DNA from: Burkholderiaceae bacterium
Lineage (GTDB): Bacteria > Pseudomonadota > Gammaproteobacteria > Burkholderiales > Burkholderiaceae_C
Direction of reading: 5' to 3'
Length of the DNA: 64,000 nt
NCBI GenBank assembly: GCA_913776825.1
Contig: CAJYPV010000018.1
Location: forward strand, 248,001 to 312,000
Position numbers and translations under genes: made by a program
Notes under the pieces: generated by a model
Database searches by the model: none
Told to the model about the DNA's origin: nothing
What the model saw: only the letters and a program-made list of their open reading frames with translations
Shown: one piece after another, positions 55,808 through 63,264 of the stretch
Layout: every line of letters starts with the position of its first letter
Numbering within the stretch: position 1 is the first letter of the stretch

Positions 55808-56488
55808 ATGTCCGATCTGTCCGGCATTCCGCCCATGCCTTCCTCTGACCCGGCGGCGCTGCCGCGCCGGGCGACACCGATCCGCATCCTGACGGTCGAC
55901 GACCATCCCTTGCTGCGCGAGGGCATCGCCGGCACTCTGGAGGACGAGCCCGACCTTCAACTGGTCGCCGAAGCCGCCAGCGGCCAGGAAGCGCTGGCCT
56001 GCTTCCGGGCGCATCGGCCCGACATCACCTTGATGGATGTGCGGCTGCCCGACATGGATGGCATCGATTGCATGGCGGAATTGCGGCGTGATTTCCCGGA
56101 TGCCCGCATCATCATCCTGACCACCTACCGAGGCGATGTGCAGGTGCGACGTGCTTTGGCGGGCGGTGCGATGGGCTATCTGCTGAAGAGCATGCTGCGC
56201 AAGGACCTGGTCGACACCATCCGCGCGGTTCACGACGGCCAGCGTTGCATCCCGCTGGAAGTCGCGCGCATGCTGAATGAAGACAACGAGGGCAGCCTGT
56301 CCCCGCGCGAGATCGAAGTCCTGCGCCTGGTGGCGGAAGGTCGATCCAACAAGCGGGTCGGCGTGGAACTTGGGGTGAGCGAAGAAACGGTCAAGATGCA
56401 CATGAAGAGCGTGCTCGCCAAGCTGCATGCGAACGACCGCACCCATGCGGTGACCATCGCGCTCAAGCGCGGTTATTTCTCGCCCTGA
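55808..56488 (+). CDS. Orphan NarL-type response regulator
   Basis: A 226-residue regulator with intact receiver: RILTVDDHPLLREGI, phosphoacceptor Asp77 in ITLMDVRLPDMDG, Lys in GYLLKSMLRKD. HTH: LSPREIEVLRLVAEGRSNKR, VSEETVKMHMKSVLAKL. No kinase gene lies beside it, so its partner is elsewhere; the kinase at 50,116 already has a regulator. An ATG at 55,835 is an alternative start, nine codons later. Confidence 0.92.
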   Translation: MSDLSGIPPMPSSDPAALPRRATPIRILTVDDHPLLREGIAGTLEDEPDLQLVAEAASGQEALACFRAHRPDITLMDVRLPDMDGIDCMAELRRDFPDARIIILTTYRGDVQVRRALAGGAMGYLLKSMLRKDLVDTIRAVHDGQRCIPLEVARMLNEDNEGSLSPREIEVLRLVAEGRSNKRVGVELGVSEETVKMHMKSVLAKLHANDRTHAVTIALKRGYFSP

Positions 56489-56944
56489 GCGCCAGCGGTG
56501 TGGCGCCTCAGCCCGGCGGCCCGGCGGCGCATCGGCCGGGCGGCGACGCTCGGCGATGCGGGCCATCAGCGGATTGACCTTGACTCGGTGCGGTGAGCCC
56601 TGTGCCTGACGGTTTCCTTCTCTCCAAAAAAAGAGCCGCGCCGACCTCATCAGGTGGAGCGCGGCAACAGGGAGGATCAGTTTCGGAAAATCAGAGCGTC
56701 CAAATTCAAAAAGTCACAGAGTCACAGAGTCACCACAGTCACGGAGAAACATCGCTGCGGTCTCGCGTTTGAACGCGTCGCCGCCCGATGCCTTGCACTG
56801 TAGAGCCCGGCAGATCGAGGCGTCGTCGGACGACTCAGCAAGCGCTTGTAGGACAAGCGGCCGTCCGATTGCCGCGAAGGCTCAAAGCAACCAAACGACT
56901 CGTCGCGTCGTCGAGGGCCAGCCGTCAAGCGGCCAAGAGCCAGT
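56489..56944. other. Gene-free stretch with minus-strand terminator
   Basis: About 455 bp without a supportable gene. It holds the terminator at 56,626-56,665 and, around 56,700, a short run of repeated AGTCACAGAGTCAC. GC is lower than in flanking genes. Confidence 0.5.
56626..56665 (-). terminator. Rho-independent terminator (minus strand)
   Basis: Read on the minus strand, GCCGCGC and GCGCGGC (56,659-56,665 and 56,635-56,641) form the stem, with an inner ACCT-AGGT pairing, followed by CTTTTTTT at 56,626-56,633. It fits the end of the transcript of the small gene at 56,945-57,169. Confidence 0.8.
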
Positions 56945-57169
56945 TCAGTGACCGAGACCGCGCACGGCGGGCGGCAGGTAGTCCTTGCCGACCATCGCGC
57001 GGGCAAACAGGTAGTTGTGGCGAGCGCGGGCGGGCAGGGCATCCAGGTCCACATGCCCTTGCGGATCGCAGGGGAAGGACATGCCGCGACCCGGGTCGAA
57101 CAAGGACTCAAAGCGCACTTCGAACTGGGCGGTGCCGAGGTCGGCTTGAGAGATGCTGAGGAGGCTCAT
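56945..57169 (-). CDS. Small hypothetical protein
   Basis: A 74-residue protein: MSLLSISQADLGTAQFEVRF, then DPGRGMSFPCDPQGHVDLDA and ARHNYLFARAMVGKDYLPP. No signal or membrane segment. I recall similar short conserved proteins in Burkholderiales but know no function. CGGAGCAGATC precedes the ATG at 57,169, a good site that supports this short form over the longer open frame. A rho-independent terminator lies about 280 bp downstream. Confidence 0.65.
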   Translation of the reverse strand: MSLLSISQADLGTAQFEVRFESLFDPGRGMSFPCDPQGHVDLDALPARARHNYLFARAMVGKDYLPPAVRGLGH

Positions 57170-57742
57170 GATCTGCTCCGGTGAGTTCCGTTGATTGAAA
57201 TATCGGCGACGGTCCGGGGCCTTCCCATAGGCCACTCTCGGTGTCGGATGTCGGTGGAGCGGACGGGACGCTGTCCGCAAACGTCCTACACGCGTACGTC
57301 GAGCGAGGGGCAGGCTGCTCGGTCCACTCGCGGTCGAATTGGCGTCTCGCTCGGGGTTGCATCCGTCTTTCCATCCGCCGTTTCATCCGCCGTTTCATCC
57401 GTCGCTTCATCAGTCACGACACCCGGGTTCCCATAAGCCTGTACGGCACCGGTCCTGCCGCGAGACGCCAGGTCCGTCGGTCTGGTGATGTGCACGTCGG
57501 GCTTCATTGGCGGGGACGTTGTTCCGGTCTTGCGAGGGCGCGATGCAAGCGCGTGCGCAGGGCTGTGGGAGAACGCCTACACGGTCACGCGGTGAGCGCC
57601 GCTTCGCTGGTTCTGCGGCGCCGGCCAAGATGCGTGCATTCGCAACCCGGTCCCCATGCCGACCGTTCGTTTCAGCACCCACCACCACGTCTGCCGCTCG
57701 TGCGACCCAGTCGCCAGCGGCGCCAGATCCAGCGAGATCCCC
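57170..57742. other. Gene-free stretch with 12-bp tandem repeat
   Basis: About 570 bp without a supportable gene. Contains the tandem repeat at 57,360-57,407. Long open frames on both strands have codon use unlike the neighbours and are judged GC-driven. Confidence 0.45.
57360..57407. repeat. 12-bp tandem repeat, 4 copies
   Basis: CATCCGTCTTTC, CATCCGCCGTTT (twice) and CATCCGTCGCTT follow one another. Read on the minus strand it would encode a MKRR-type repeat, but no gene is supported there. Confidence 0.85.
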
Positions 57743-57862
57743 ATGGACGACATGCTGCTGCTGCTGACCCTGTCTTGCTGCACCGCGCTCGCCATGGCGG
57801 TGCGCTTGTGGCAGTGGCTGGACGAACTCGGTCGGGACGACCTCCAGGAGGACTCGCCATGA
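57743..57862 (+). CDS. 39-residue membrane peptide
   Basis: MDDMLLLLTLSCCTALAMAV followed by RLWQWLDELGRDDLQEDSP: one transmembrane helix and an acidic cytoplasmic-type tail. Its TGA overlaps the ATG of the next gene (ATGA), so the two are coupled. GAGATCCCC precedes the start, a weak site. Function unknown. Confidence 0.5.
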   Translation: MDDMLLLLTLSCCTALAMAVRLWQWLDELGRDDLQEDSP

Positions 57863-58209
57863 GCGCACGCCCACCCCTTCCGCCGACCCATCCCGCCGAC
57901 ACCTCCACCCTGGAGGCCGGCACGGACATGCAGTCGGTGCCGGAAAACCCGCTGACCCAGAGCGCCTTCATCTGCGGTGAGGTGAGCTATCGGACCGGCG
58001 ACGGTCCCATGGTCGTCATCCGCCCGGGCCCGGTCTCGGTCGAGGTCGGCACCCATGACGTGACGCTGGGCTGGGAAGAAGATGCCTCGCGCCTGAGCGC
58101 CGTCATGCCCCGCACCGAATACGCCCGTTTCATTGGCGAAGGCGCCATCAAGCCACTGGTGACGCACTCGCCGGAAGCGACCGAATCGGCCGGCAACGAG
58201 TCGCATTGA
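57859..58209 (+). CDS. Hypothetical soluble protein
   Basis: A 116-residue protein with a Pro/Thr-rich start and a beta-rich middle: FICGEVSYRTGDGPMVVIRP, GPVSVEVGTHDVTLGWEEDA, then a short helical segment RTEYARFIGEGAIKPL. No family recognised. AGGAGG with good spacing precedes the ATG at 57,859. It follows a small membrane peptide with a four-base overlap, so the pair probably functions together. The transcript ends at the terminator at 58,287. Confidence 0.6.
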   Translation: MSARPPLPPTHPADTSTLEAGTDMQSVPENPLTQSAFICGEVSYRTGDGPMVVIRPGPVSVEVGTHDVTLGWEEDASRLSAVMPRTEYARFIGEGAIKPLVTHSPEATESAGNESH

Positions 58210-58286
58210 TCGCGCAAATGGCGCTGCGCGGATCGGTGCCCTGAACGGCGCACTGACCGGCACACGGACCGCTTGAGTCACCGCAG

Positions 58287-58313
58287 AAGCCGCCTTCCGA
58301 AAGGCGGCTTTTT
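58287..58313 (+). terminator. Rho-independent terminator
   Basis: AAGCCGCC and GGCGGCTT form an 8-bp stem with TTCCGAAA loop and are followed by TTTTTC, a classical terminator about 80 bp after the stop at 58,209. Confidence 0.9.
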
Positions 58314-58347
58314 CATGCCCGATCTCCGCACGGTCCGCACCCGATCC

Positions 58348-58380
58348 ACACGCGATCGACACGCGATCCACACGCGATCC
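58348..58380. repeat. 11-bp tandem repeat, 3 copies
   Basis: ACACGCGATCG then ACACGCGATCC twice, between the two terminators. Confidence 0.85.
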
Positions 58381-58388
58381 ACAAAGAG

Positions 58389-58412
58389 AAACCGCCCCGG
58401 TTGGGGCGGTTT
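58389..58412 (-). terminator. Hairpin terminator for the PRC-barrel gene
   Basis: AAACCGCCCC and GGGGCGGTTT form a 10-bp stem with a GGTT-type loop. Flanking A- and T-rich bases on both sides would let it work in either direction; from the minus strand it lies about 125 bp after the PRC-barrel stop. Confidence 0.75.
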
Positions 58413-58535
58413 TCTTGTCTTCATTGCAGGTGGGAATACAGCGGCGCTCAGACAAGGGCGCCGCTGCCGAGTCGACCGGGCGGCGGTCCGAGACCGGCCG
58501 CCGCCCAGGCGATGGGGCACGACATCGCGCCGGAT

Positions 58536-58877
58536 TTACATCCAGGCGACGCCGTAATAGTCGTAAACCTTGCGGCCGTATTCGTCGCTGTATTCCGGAC
58601 GATCGGTCTGGGCATAGCGCGGGGCCTTTTCCAGCTGGTCTTCACGCAGCGGGACCACATAGCCATCCAGACCGGTGTCGTACTTCAGCATGTTCCACGG
58701 GATCGGATAGCGATCGGTGCCGATGCCCATGAAGCCGCCGAATTCCAGCGCCGCATAACGAACCAGACCGGAACGCTTGTCGATCACCAGGTTGTCGATG
58801 GAGCCCAGCTTGTCGCCGTTGCCGTTGTAAACCTTGGTGCCTTCAACGCGATCCGAAGAAATGGTGGTACTGGCCAT
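58536..58877 (-). CDS. PRC-barrel domain protein
   Basis: A 113-residue protein. The PRC barrel covers residues about 10-90: VEGTKVYNGNGDKLGSIDNL, VIDKRSGLVRYAALEFGGFM, RYPIPWNMLKYDTGLDGYVV. A short charged tail contains RPEYSDEYGRKVYDYY. Such small PRC-barrel proteins are common in stress-induced gene sets. AAGGAGTCTCGAC precedes the ATG at 58,877. Divergent from yihY; both may respond to the same stress (inference). Confidence 0.92.
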   Translation of the reverse strand: MASTTISSDRVEGTKVYNGNGDKLGSIDNLVIDKRSGLVRYAALEFGGFMGIGTDRYPIPWNMLKYDTGLDGYVVPLREDQLEKAPRYAQTDRPEYSDEYGRKVYDYYGVAWM

Positions 58878-59094
58878 GTCGAGACTCCTTGAGAGGGTGG
58901 ATACAGCGGTGATTTGGCAAACCGCGTGCCGCCTGCCGGTGTCGGCTTGTTGGCGGCTCCATGCCGGCTTGTTGGCGGCTCTGTGGCTATGTGGCTCCGC
59001 GGCGTCTCCGTGGCGGCTCGGTCAGGGCTTGCGGGAATCACCATTGCCATCCGCTCTCGCCATCACTCCTGTCCTCTGAAAGGGATGCTCACCG

Positions 59095-60003
59095 ATGTTC
59101 AAACTGCCGTCCGCCATCAAGGAAGCCGCGGAGCTCATCAGCGAGGCCGCCCAGAGCTGGAGTGACGACAACGCCCCCAGCATGGGCGCGGCGCTCGCTT
59201 ACTACACGCTGTTCTCCATCGCGCCGCTGCTGCTGATCGTGATTGCGGTGGCCGGCCTGGTCTTCGGTGAACAAGCGGCCCGCGGCGAAGTGATGGACCA
59301 GCTCTCTGGCCTGGTCGGCATCCAGGGCGCGATGGCGGTCGAGGACCTGCTCAAGCGGGTCAATCGACCGGAGGAGGGCGGTCTGGCCGCGATCATCGGG
59401 ACAGGCGTGTTGCTGATCGGTGCGACCTCGGTGTTCGCGGAACTGCAGAACTCGCTCAATCGCATCTGGAAGGCGCCGATCCGCAGCGGCCCGGTCTGGG
59501 AAGGTCTGTTCACCTTGCTGCGTCGGCGGCTGTTGTCGCTCGGCCTGATTCTGGGGCTGGGCTTTCTGTCGATGGTGTCGATGGTCGCCAGCGCGGCGCT
59601 GACGGCGCTGTCGCGCTGGTGGACGCCCTGGATGGGTGAATTCCTGCTGCTGGCGCAACTGCTCAATGCAGTCTTCGCTTACGCCTTGATCACGGTGCTG
59701 TTCGCGCTGATCTACAAGTGGGTGCCGGATGTTCCGGTGCGCTGGCGCGATGTGTGGATCGGCGCGCTGATCACGGCGGCGCTGTTCAGCCTCGGCAAGA
59801 TGCTGATCGGCCTGTACATCGGCCGCAGCGGCATCAGCTCGGCCTATGGCGCGGCGGCGTCGCTCGTCGTGATGATGCTGTGGGTCTATTACTCCACGCA
59901 GGTGTTCCTGATGGGCGCGGAACTCAGCTATGCCTTCGCCAAGCGCCACAGCCTGCGGGAGCAGGCCGTCGCGCAGGCCACCCAGGCGCTCAAGCCGGTG
60001 TGA
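59095..60003 (+). CDS. YihY/UPF0761-family inner-membrane protein
   Basis: A 302-residue protein with six transmembrane helices. Family motifs are clear: APSMGAALAYYTLFSIAPLL, FGEQAARGEVMDQLSGLVGI, LQNSLNRIWKAP and RWRDVWIGALITAALFSLGK with SSAYGAAASLVVMMLWVYYS. Once called ribonuclease BN, but that activity belongs to another protein; function unknown. GGGATGCTCACCG precedes the ATG. A CCACACGC-GCGTGTGG inverted repeat follows the stop. Confidence 0.93.
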   Translation: MFKLPSAIKEAAELISEAAQSWSDDNAPSMGAALAYYTLFSIAPLLLIVIAVAGLVFGEQAARGEVMDQLSGLVGIQGAMAVEDLLKRVNRPEEGGLAAIIGTGVLLIGATSVFAELQNSLNRIWKAPIRSGPVWEGLFTLLRRRLLSLGLILGLGFLSMVSMVASAALTALSRWWTPWMGEFLLLAQLLNAVFAYALITVLFALIYKWVPDVPVRWRDVWIGALITAALFSLGKMLIGLYIGRSGISSAYGAAASLVVMMLWVYYSTQVFLMGAELSYAFAKRHSLREQAVAQATQALKPV

Positions 60004-60009
60004 TCGCGG

Positions 60010-60043
60010 CCACACGCAGTACGTCAGTCGTCGACGCGTGTGG
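60010..60043. other. Inverted repeat after yihY
   Basis: CCACACGC (60,010-60,017) and GCGTGTGG (60,036-60,043) are perfect complements with an 18-base loop, about 7 bp after the yihY-type stop. It may act as a weak terminator; no T-tract. Confidence 0.4.
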
Positions 60044-60057
60044 TTGCCGATGGCCTG

Positions 60058-60144
60058 ACATCGAATCGTCGGAAACCGCGATGGATAAAGGGGATTTCGG
60101 CGTCGAGCGTTCGTCGCGAGAACGCGCGTGAACATCGAATCGTC
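60058..60144. repeat. 13-bp direct repeat, 74 bp apart
   Basis: ACATCGAATCGTC occurs at 60,058-60,070 and 60,132-60,144, upstream of the prion-like protein gene. The pair may be regulator sites for that gene. Confidence 0.6.
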
Positions 60145-60292
60145 TGATCGAACGCACCGAAATTTCGGACGCTGATGCGTGCGCGATGGGTATGGCGATT
60201 GCCGCGTCTTCCTCACGGCCGCACATCGACGCACACACCCGTTGACGCCGACGGCGGACTGTTCAACCGTTCAGAGACCGAAAGGAATCAAG

Positions 60293-61609
60293 ATGAACCA
60301 GCAAGGGCAAAACCGGGGCGGACGCCAGGACGAATCCCGCAGCGACGACAGTCGCTGGGATGACCGCTCGCAGGGTCGCCAGTCCTATGGGCAGGATCGC
60401 CAGGAGGCCTATGGCAGCCGCGCGTCCGGCAGCGCAGGACAGCATCAGCAGCAGGGATCTCGAGACACCTATGGTCAGGCCGGCCAGGGTCAGGGCTATG
60501 GCGAGAGCCAGGGCCAAGCCTACGGGCAGTCCGACAACCAGCGCTACGGTCAGAGCTACCAGGCCGGCAGCAGCTATGGCGGCGATCGCCAGTACAGCCA
60601 GTCGGACGACCGCAGCTGGGGCTCGTCGCGCCAACCGTATGGCGGCCAGGAGGGCCAGGCGGGCTATCAGAGTGGCTACCAGGGTGGTCAGTCGAGTGGC
60701 TCGTCCGGCAGCTTCGGTGGCGAGCGAGGCAGCTATGGCGGTCAGCAGACCGGCGGCTACAGCGGCGGCTATGGCGGCCAGTCGGCTTCTCAGGATCGCT
60801 ATCGCGATCAGGGGCCACGCCATGAAGGCTGGCGTGAGGACGCCGGCTACACCAGCAATCAGAGCAACCAGGGCTGGCATGGTGGCACGCATCAGGCGCA
60901 GGGCTACCAGGGCGGCACCTACCAGTCGGGCGGCTATGGCGGCTACGGCGGAGGCAACGAAGCCCATCGCTATCAAGGCGGCAACTACCAGGGCGGCGGC
61001 TATCAAGGCGGTGGCTATGGCGGCAACTACGGCGGCAACCCAAGCGGCAACTATGGCGGCAGCCAGAGCAGCCATTACGGCAGCGGCCAGCAAAACAGTC
61101 GCTGGGGTCAGGGTGGCGGCATGAGCGACAGCCAGAGCGGCTACGGCCAGCAGGGCCAGAACGCCGGTCAGCGCGGTCACTACGATCCCGACTATGACCA
61201 GTGGCGCACCGAGCAACTGCGCACGCTCGATGACGACTATCAAAACTGGCGTCAGGACCGCTACAAGAAGTTCAGCGAGGACTTCAACAAGTGGCGCACC
61301 GAGCGCTCCAGCCGCCAGGGCATGAGCAGCCAGGACAGCAGCAGCGGTCGTGGCAGCGACTGGTCCAGCAGCGGTGTCGGCACGGGCTCGGGCAGCCGCG
61401 ATGACAGCCTGTCGCAGGCCTTGGGATCGTCCCCATCGACGACGGCCGGCAGCACCACCGGCCTGTCGTCGTCGAGCTCGGGCAACGCCGGCTCGACCGT
61501 GTCCGGTGGCAGCACCGGCAGCACGGGCCTGTCCGGCAGCTCGAGCACGTCGGGCACGTCGGGCAGCTCGGGCAGCAGCCTGTCGGGCAGCGCAGGCAAG
61601 ACGAACTGA
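60293..61609 (+). CDS. Prion-like Gly/Gln/Ser/Tyr-rich protein with C-terminal WR-motif domain
   Basis: A 438-residue, mostly disordered protein. Residues 1-295 are built of G/S-Y-G/S and GGY/QGGYQGG units with many Gln, Ser and Arg, the composition of eukaryotic prion-like domains; there is no signal peptide. Residues about 299-345 are a conserved-looking helical block: HYDPDYDQWRTEQLRTLDDD, YQNWRQDRYKKFSEDFNKWR. The rest is Ser/Gly/Thr-rich. AAAGGAATCAAG precedes the ATG at 60,293. A short CGGCGGC-GCCGCCG hairpin follows the stop at 61,615. The WR block recurs in stress-associated proteins of this order as far as I recall. Neighbours (PRC-barrel, YihY) point to stress response. Condensate formation is inference. 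Confidence 0.75.
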   Translation: MNQQGQNRGGRQDESRSDDSRWDDRSQGRQSYGQDRQEAYGSRASGSAGQHQQQGSRDTYGQAGQGQGYGESQGQAYGQSDNQRYGQSYQAGSSYGGDRQYSQSDDRSWGSSRQPYGGQEGQAGYQSGYQGGQSSGSSGSFGGERGSYGGQQTGGYSGGYGGQSASQDRYRDQGPRHEGWREDAGYTSNQSNQGWHGGTHQAQGYQGGTYQSGGYGGYGGGNEAHRYQGGNYQGGGYQGGGYGGNYGGNPSGNYGGSQSSHYGSGQQNSRWGQGGGMSDSQSGYGQQGQNAGQRGHYDPDYDQWRTEQLRTLDDDYQNWRQDRYKKFSEDFNKWRTERSSRQGMSSQDSSSGRGSDWSSSGVGTGSGSRDDSLSQALGSSPSTTAGSTTGLSSSSSGNAGSTVSGGSTGSTGLSGSSSTSGTSGSSGSSLSGSAGKTN

Positions 61610-61912
61610 GTGCTCGGCGGCCCAGTGCCGCCGATGAACGACCGGGCCCGTGAGGTCCTCCGGCGGGCGGCGCCGTGCGCCGCCCGCTGACACTGATGGC
61701 GACCCTTCATGCAGGGCGCCGTGTGCAGGCCAAGCGCCGACATGTCCCTGGGCATCGCACTTGCCGCATGAATCCTGCAGAGCGTTGATCTTCCGGTGGT
61801 CCCGGCGGCGCTCGATGCGAAACCTTCCTGTCCCGTTGATCGGTTCGCCAACGGATCGGCGCCTCTCGCTCCCGTTGACCGCCGGCATCCATTCATCATC
61901 AAGGAGATTCAC
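61610..61912. other. Intergenic region before the Asn-rich protein gene
   Basis: About 300 bp without a gene. Starts with a CGGCGGC-GCCGCCG hairpin (61,615-61,633). The promoter of the following gene should lie here but is not clear. Confidence 0.45.
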
Positions 61913-62428
61913 ATGAACAGCCGTTCCAAGATCACGACCGCCGCCATGGCCATCGCCCTCGCTTCCGGCATGGGCTTCCTGCATGCGCAGGGCGCCGGCG
62001 GCAGCTCGGGCTCCAACAGCGCCCGCGAGCAGAGCAACGATCCGCTCTACAACAACAACAACCAGATCAACAACGGCGCCGCCAACGCCAACAACGCGGC
62101 GCGGACGCAGAACGCCAACGGCGCGACCAACGCCAACACGAACAGCAACACCTACAACCAGGGTCAGATGGGCCAGAACGCCCAGTCCCCGACCAATCCG
62201 ACCAATCAGAACGCGCCGATGGACCAGAGCCGCACGGGGCAGACCGCCACCAGCAGCCAGAACAACGGCAACAACAACACGACCGACACCTGGCAGGACC
62301 CGAACCGTCGCACCAACGACAGCAACATGAACGGGTCCAACATGAATGGGTCCACGATGAACAATGCGGATGGCACCAACATGGATGCCAACAACAGCTC
62401 GCTGCCGGCTCGCGCCGACCGCAACTGA
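61913..62428 (+). CDS. Exported Asn-rich low-complexity protein
   Basis: A 171-residue protein: signal peptide KITTAAMAIALASGMGFLHA with AQG cleavage, then a mature region dominated by Asn with Gln, Thr, Ser and Met (for example YNNNNQINNGAANANNAART and NNGNNNTTDTWQDPN). Repeated NMNGS units lie near residue 140. CAAGGAGATTCAC precedes the ATG at 61,913. A strong terminator follows. No family recognised; periplasmic or extracellular, possibly aggregation-prone (inference). Confidence 0.7.
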   Translation: MNSRSKITTAAMAIALASGMGFLHAQGAGGSSGSNSAREQSNDPLYNNNNQINNGAANANNAARTQNANGATNANTNSNTYNQGQMGQNAQSPTNPTNQNAPMDQSRTGQTATSSQNNGNNNTTDTWQDPNRRTNDSNMNGSNMNGSTMNNADGTNMDANNSSLPARADRN

Positions 62429-62449
62429 TCGCGCTGAATGAGCGCCACG

Positions 62450-62475
62450 AAGCGGCCATGAGGCCGCTTTTTTTC
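62450..62475 (+). terminator. Rho-independent terminator
   Basis: AAGCGGCC and GGCCGCTT form an 8-bp stem with a short ATGA loop, followed by TTTTTTTC. It ends the transcript of the Asn-rich protein gene. Confidence 0.9.
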
Positions 62476-62542
62476 GTCTGAAGCGGGCCCGCCGTCAACA
62501 GCTTTGCCGATGCCGTTGCATCGCTTTGCGTTCACGCTGCGT

Positions 62543-62606
62543 CGATGGCGATGGCGATGGCGATGGCGATGGCGATGGCGATGGCGATGGTTAGCGATGG
62601 CGATGG
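62543..62606. repeat. Hexanucleotide microsatellite (CGATGG)n
   Basis: Eight perfect CGATGG units at 62,543-62,590, then TTAG and two more units at 62,595-62,606. It lies about 90 bp before the HAD-like gene. A pure tract of this length is prone to slippage. Confidence 0.95.
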
Positions 62607-62697
62607 GCACAGCCTTCGACCCACCTGTCGCTGCGGCGGCATGCTGATTGCCAGATCGACATGACGACAAGTCTTCGCAACCTGGGATGGAGGTGTC

Positions 62698-63264
62698 ATG
62701 TCCAAGCGTGATCGGTCAGGCACCGGACGTCCGGCGGTGTTCATCGACGAGGATTCCGCGCTGCTCAGCACCGCGCCGGAACACGCCGGCAGCCGACCGC
62801 TGCTGCGCCCGCATGCGCAGGCCGCGCTGTTCGCGCTGGCCGCCCACGGCTATTCGCTGGTGCTGCTCAGCAGCCAGGCCGGCGCGCGATTGGCGCGCTG
62901 GTCGGCGCGCGAGCTGGCCCAGCATCAGCAGCAACTGCTGGGATTGATCGAAGACGAAGGCGAGGCCGGCGTGACCGCCGTGCTGTCCTGCCCGCATCTG
63001 CCCGGACCGACCGGCAAGCCGCGCTGCGACTGCCAGTTGCCGCGCGCGGGCCTGCTGTTCGAGGCGGCCCGGCGACATGATCTGGATCTCGATCGCTGCT
63101 GGCTGATTGCGAGCGGCAAGCGGGCACGGCGGGCGGCACGCACCGCCGGCTGCCGCAGCGTGGTGCTCGGCGTGGGCCGCCATGCCGACACCGACGACCT
63201 GTTGCAAGCCGCCAAGAAGATCCTTCGCAAGCATGACCCGGTGCAGGGGATGGTGTCGGCATGA
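62698..63264 (+). CDS. GmhB/HisB-like HAD protein with altered active site
   Basis: A 188-residue protein of the HAD superfamily in the style of heptose-bisphosphate phosphatase. The zinc-loop pattern is present (SCPHLPGPTGKPRCDCQLPR, then AGLLFEAARRHDLD). Motif 1 is VFIDEDSALL where D-x-D-G-T is usual; both Asp remain. Motif 4, normally G-D-x-x-x-D, reads IASGKRARRAARTAGC without acidic residues, so metal binding and activity are doubtful. The stop overlaps the next start (ATGA). Coupling to a glycosyltransferase 9 gene suggests a heptose/lipopolysaccharide role or a regulatory partner. Confidence 0.8.
   Translation: MSKRDRSGTGRPAVFIDEDSALLSTAPEHAGSRPLLRPHAQAALFALAAHGYSLVLLSSQAGARLARWSARELAQHQQQLLGLIEDEGEAGVTAVLSCPHLPGPTGKPRCDCQLPRAGLLFEAARRHDLDLDRCWLIASGKRARRAARTAGCRSVVLGVGRHADTDDLLQAAKKILRKHDPVQGMVSA

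Larger units (their letters stand above)
58210..58535. other. Convergent intergenic region with two terminators
   Basis: About 325 bp between convergent genes. Holds a terminator for the plus-strand pair, an 11-bp tandem repeat and a second hairpin probably serving the PRC-barrel gene. Confidence 0.6.

Noticed and set aside
57241..58209. A 322-codon frame extending the 57,859 gene upstream
   Set aside because: The extension is Arg/Ser-rich without structure and a strong AGGAGG site stands at the internal ATG.
60263..61984. A 573-codon hydrophobic minus-strand frame over the prion-like gene
   Set aside because: It is the complement of the repetitive Gly/Gln/Ser codons; Ala/Val-rich sequence arises automatically and no start site is convincing.
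62543..62606. CRISPR array
   Set aside because: The repeats are six-base units without spacers; the same holds for the other tandem repeats in the window.
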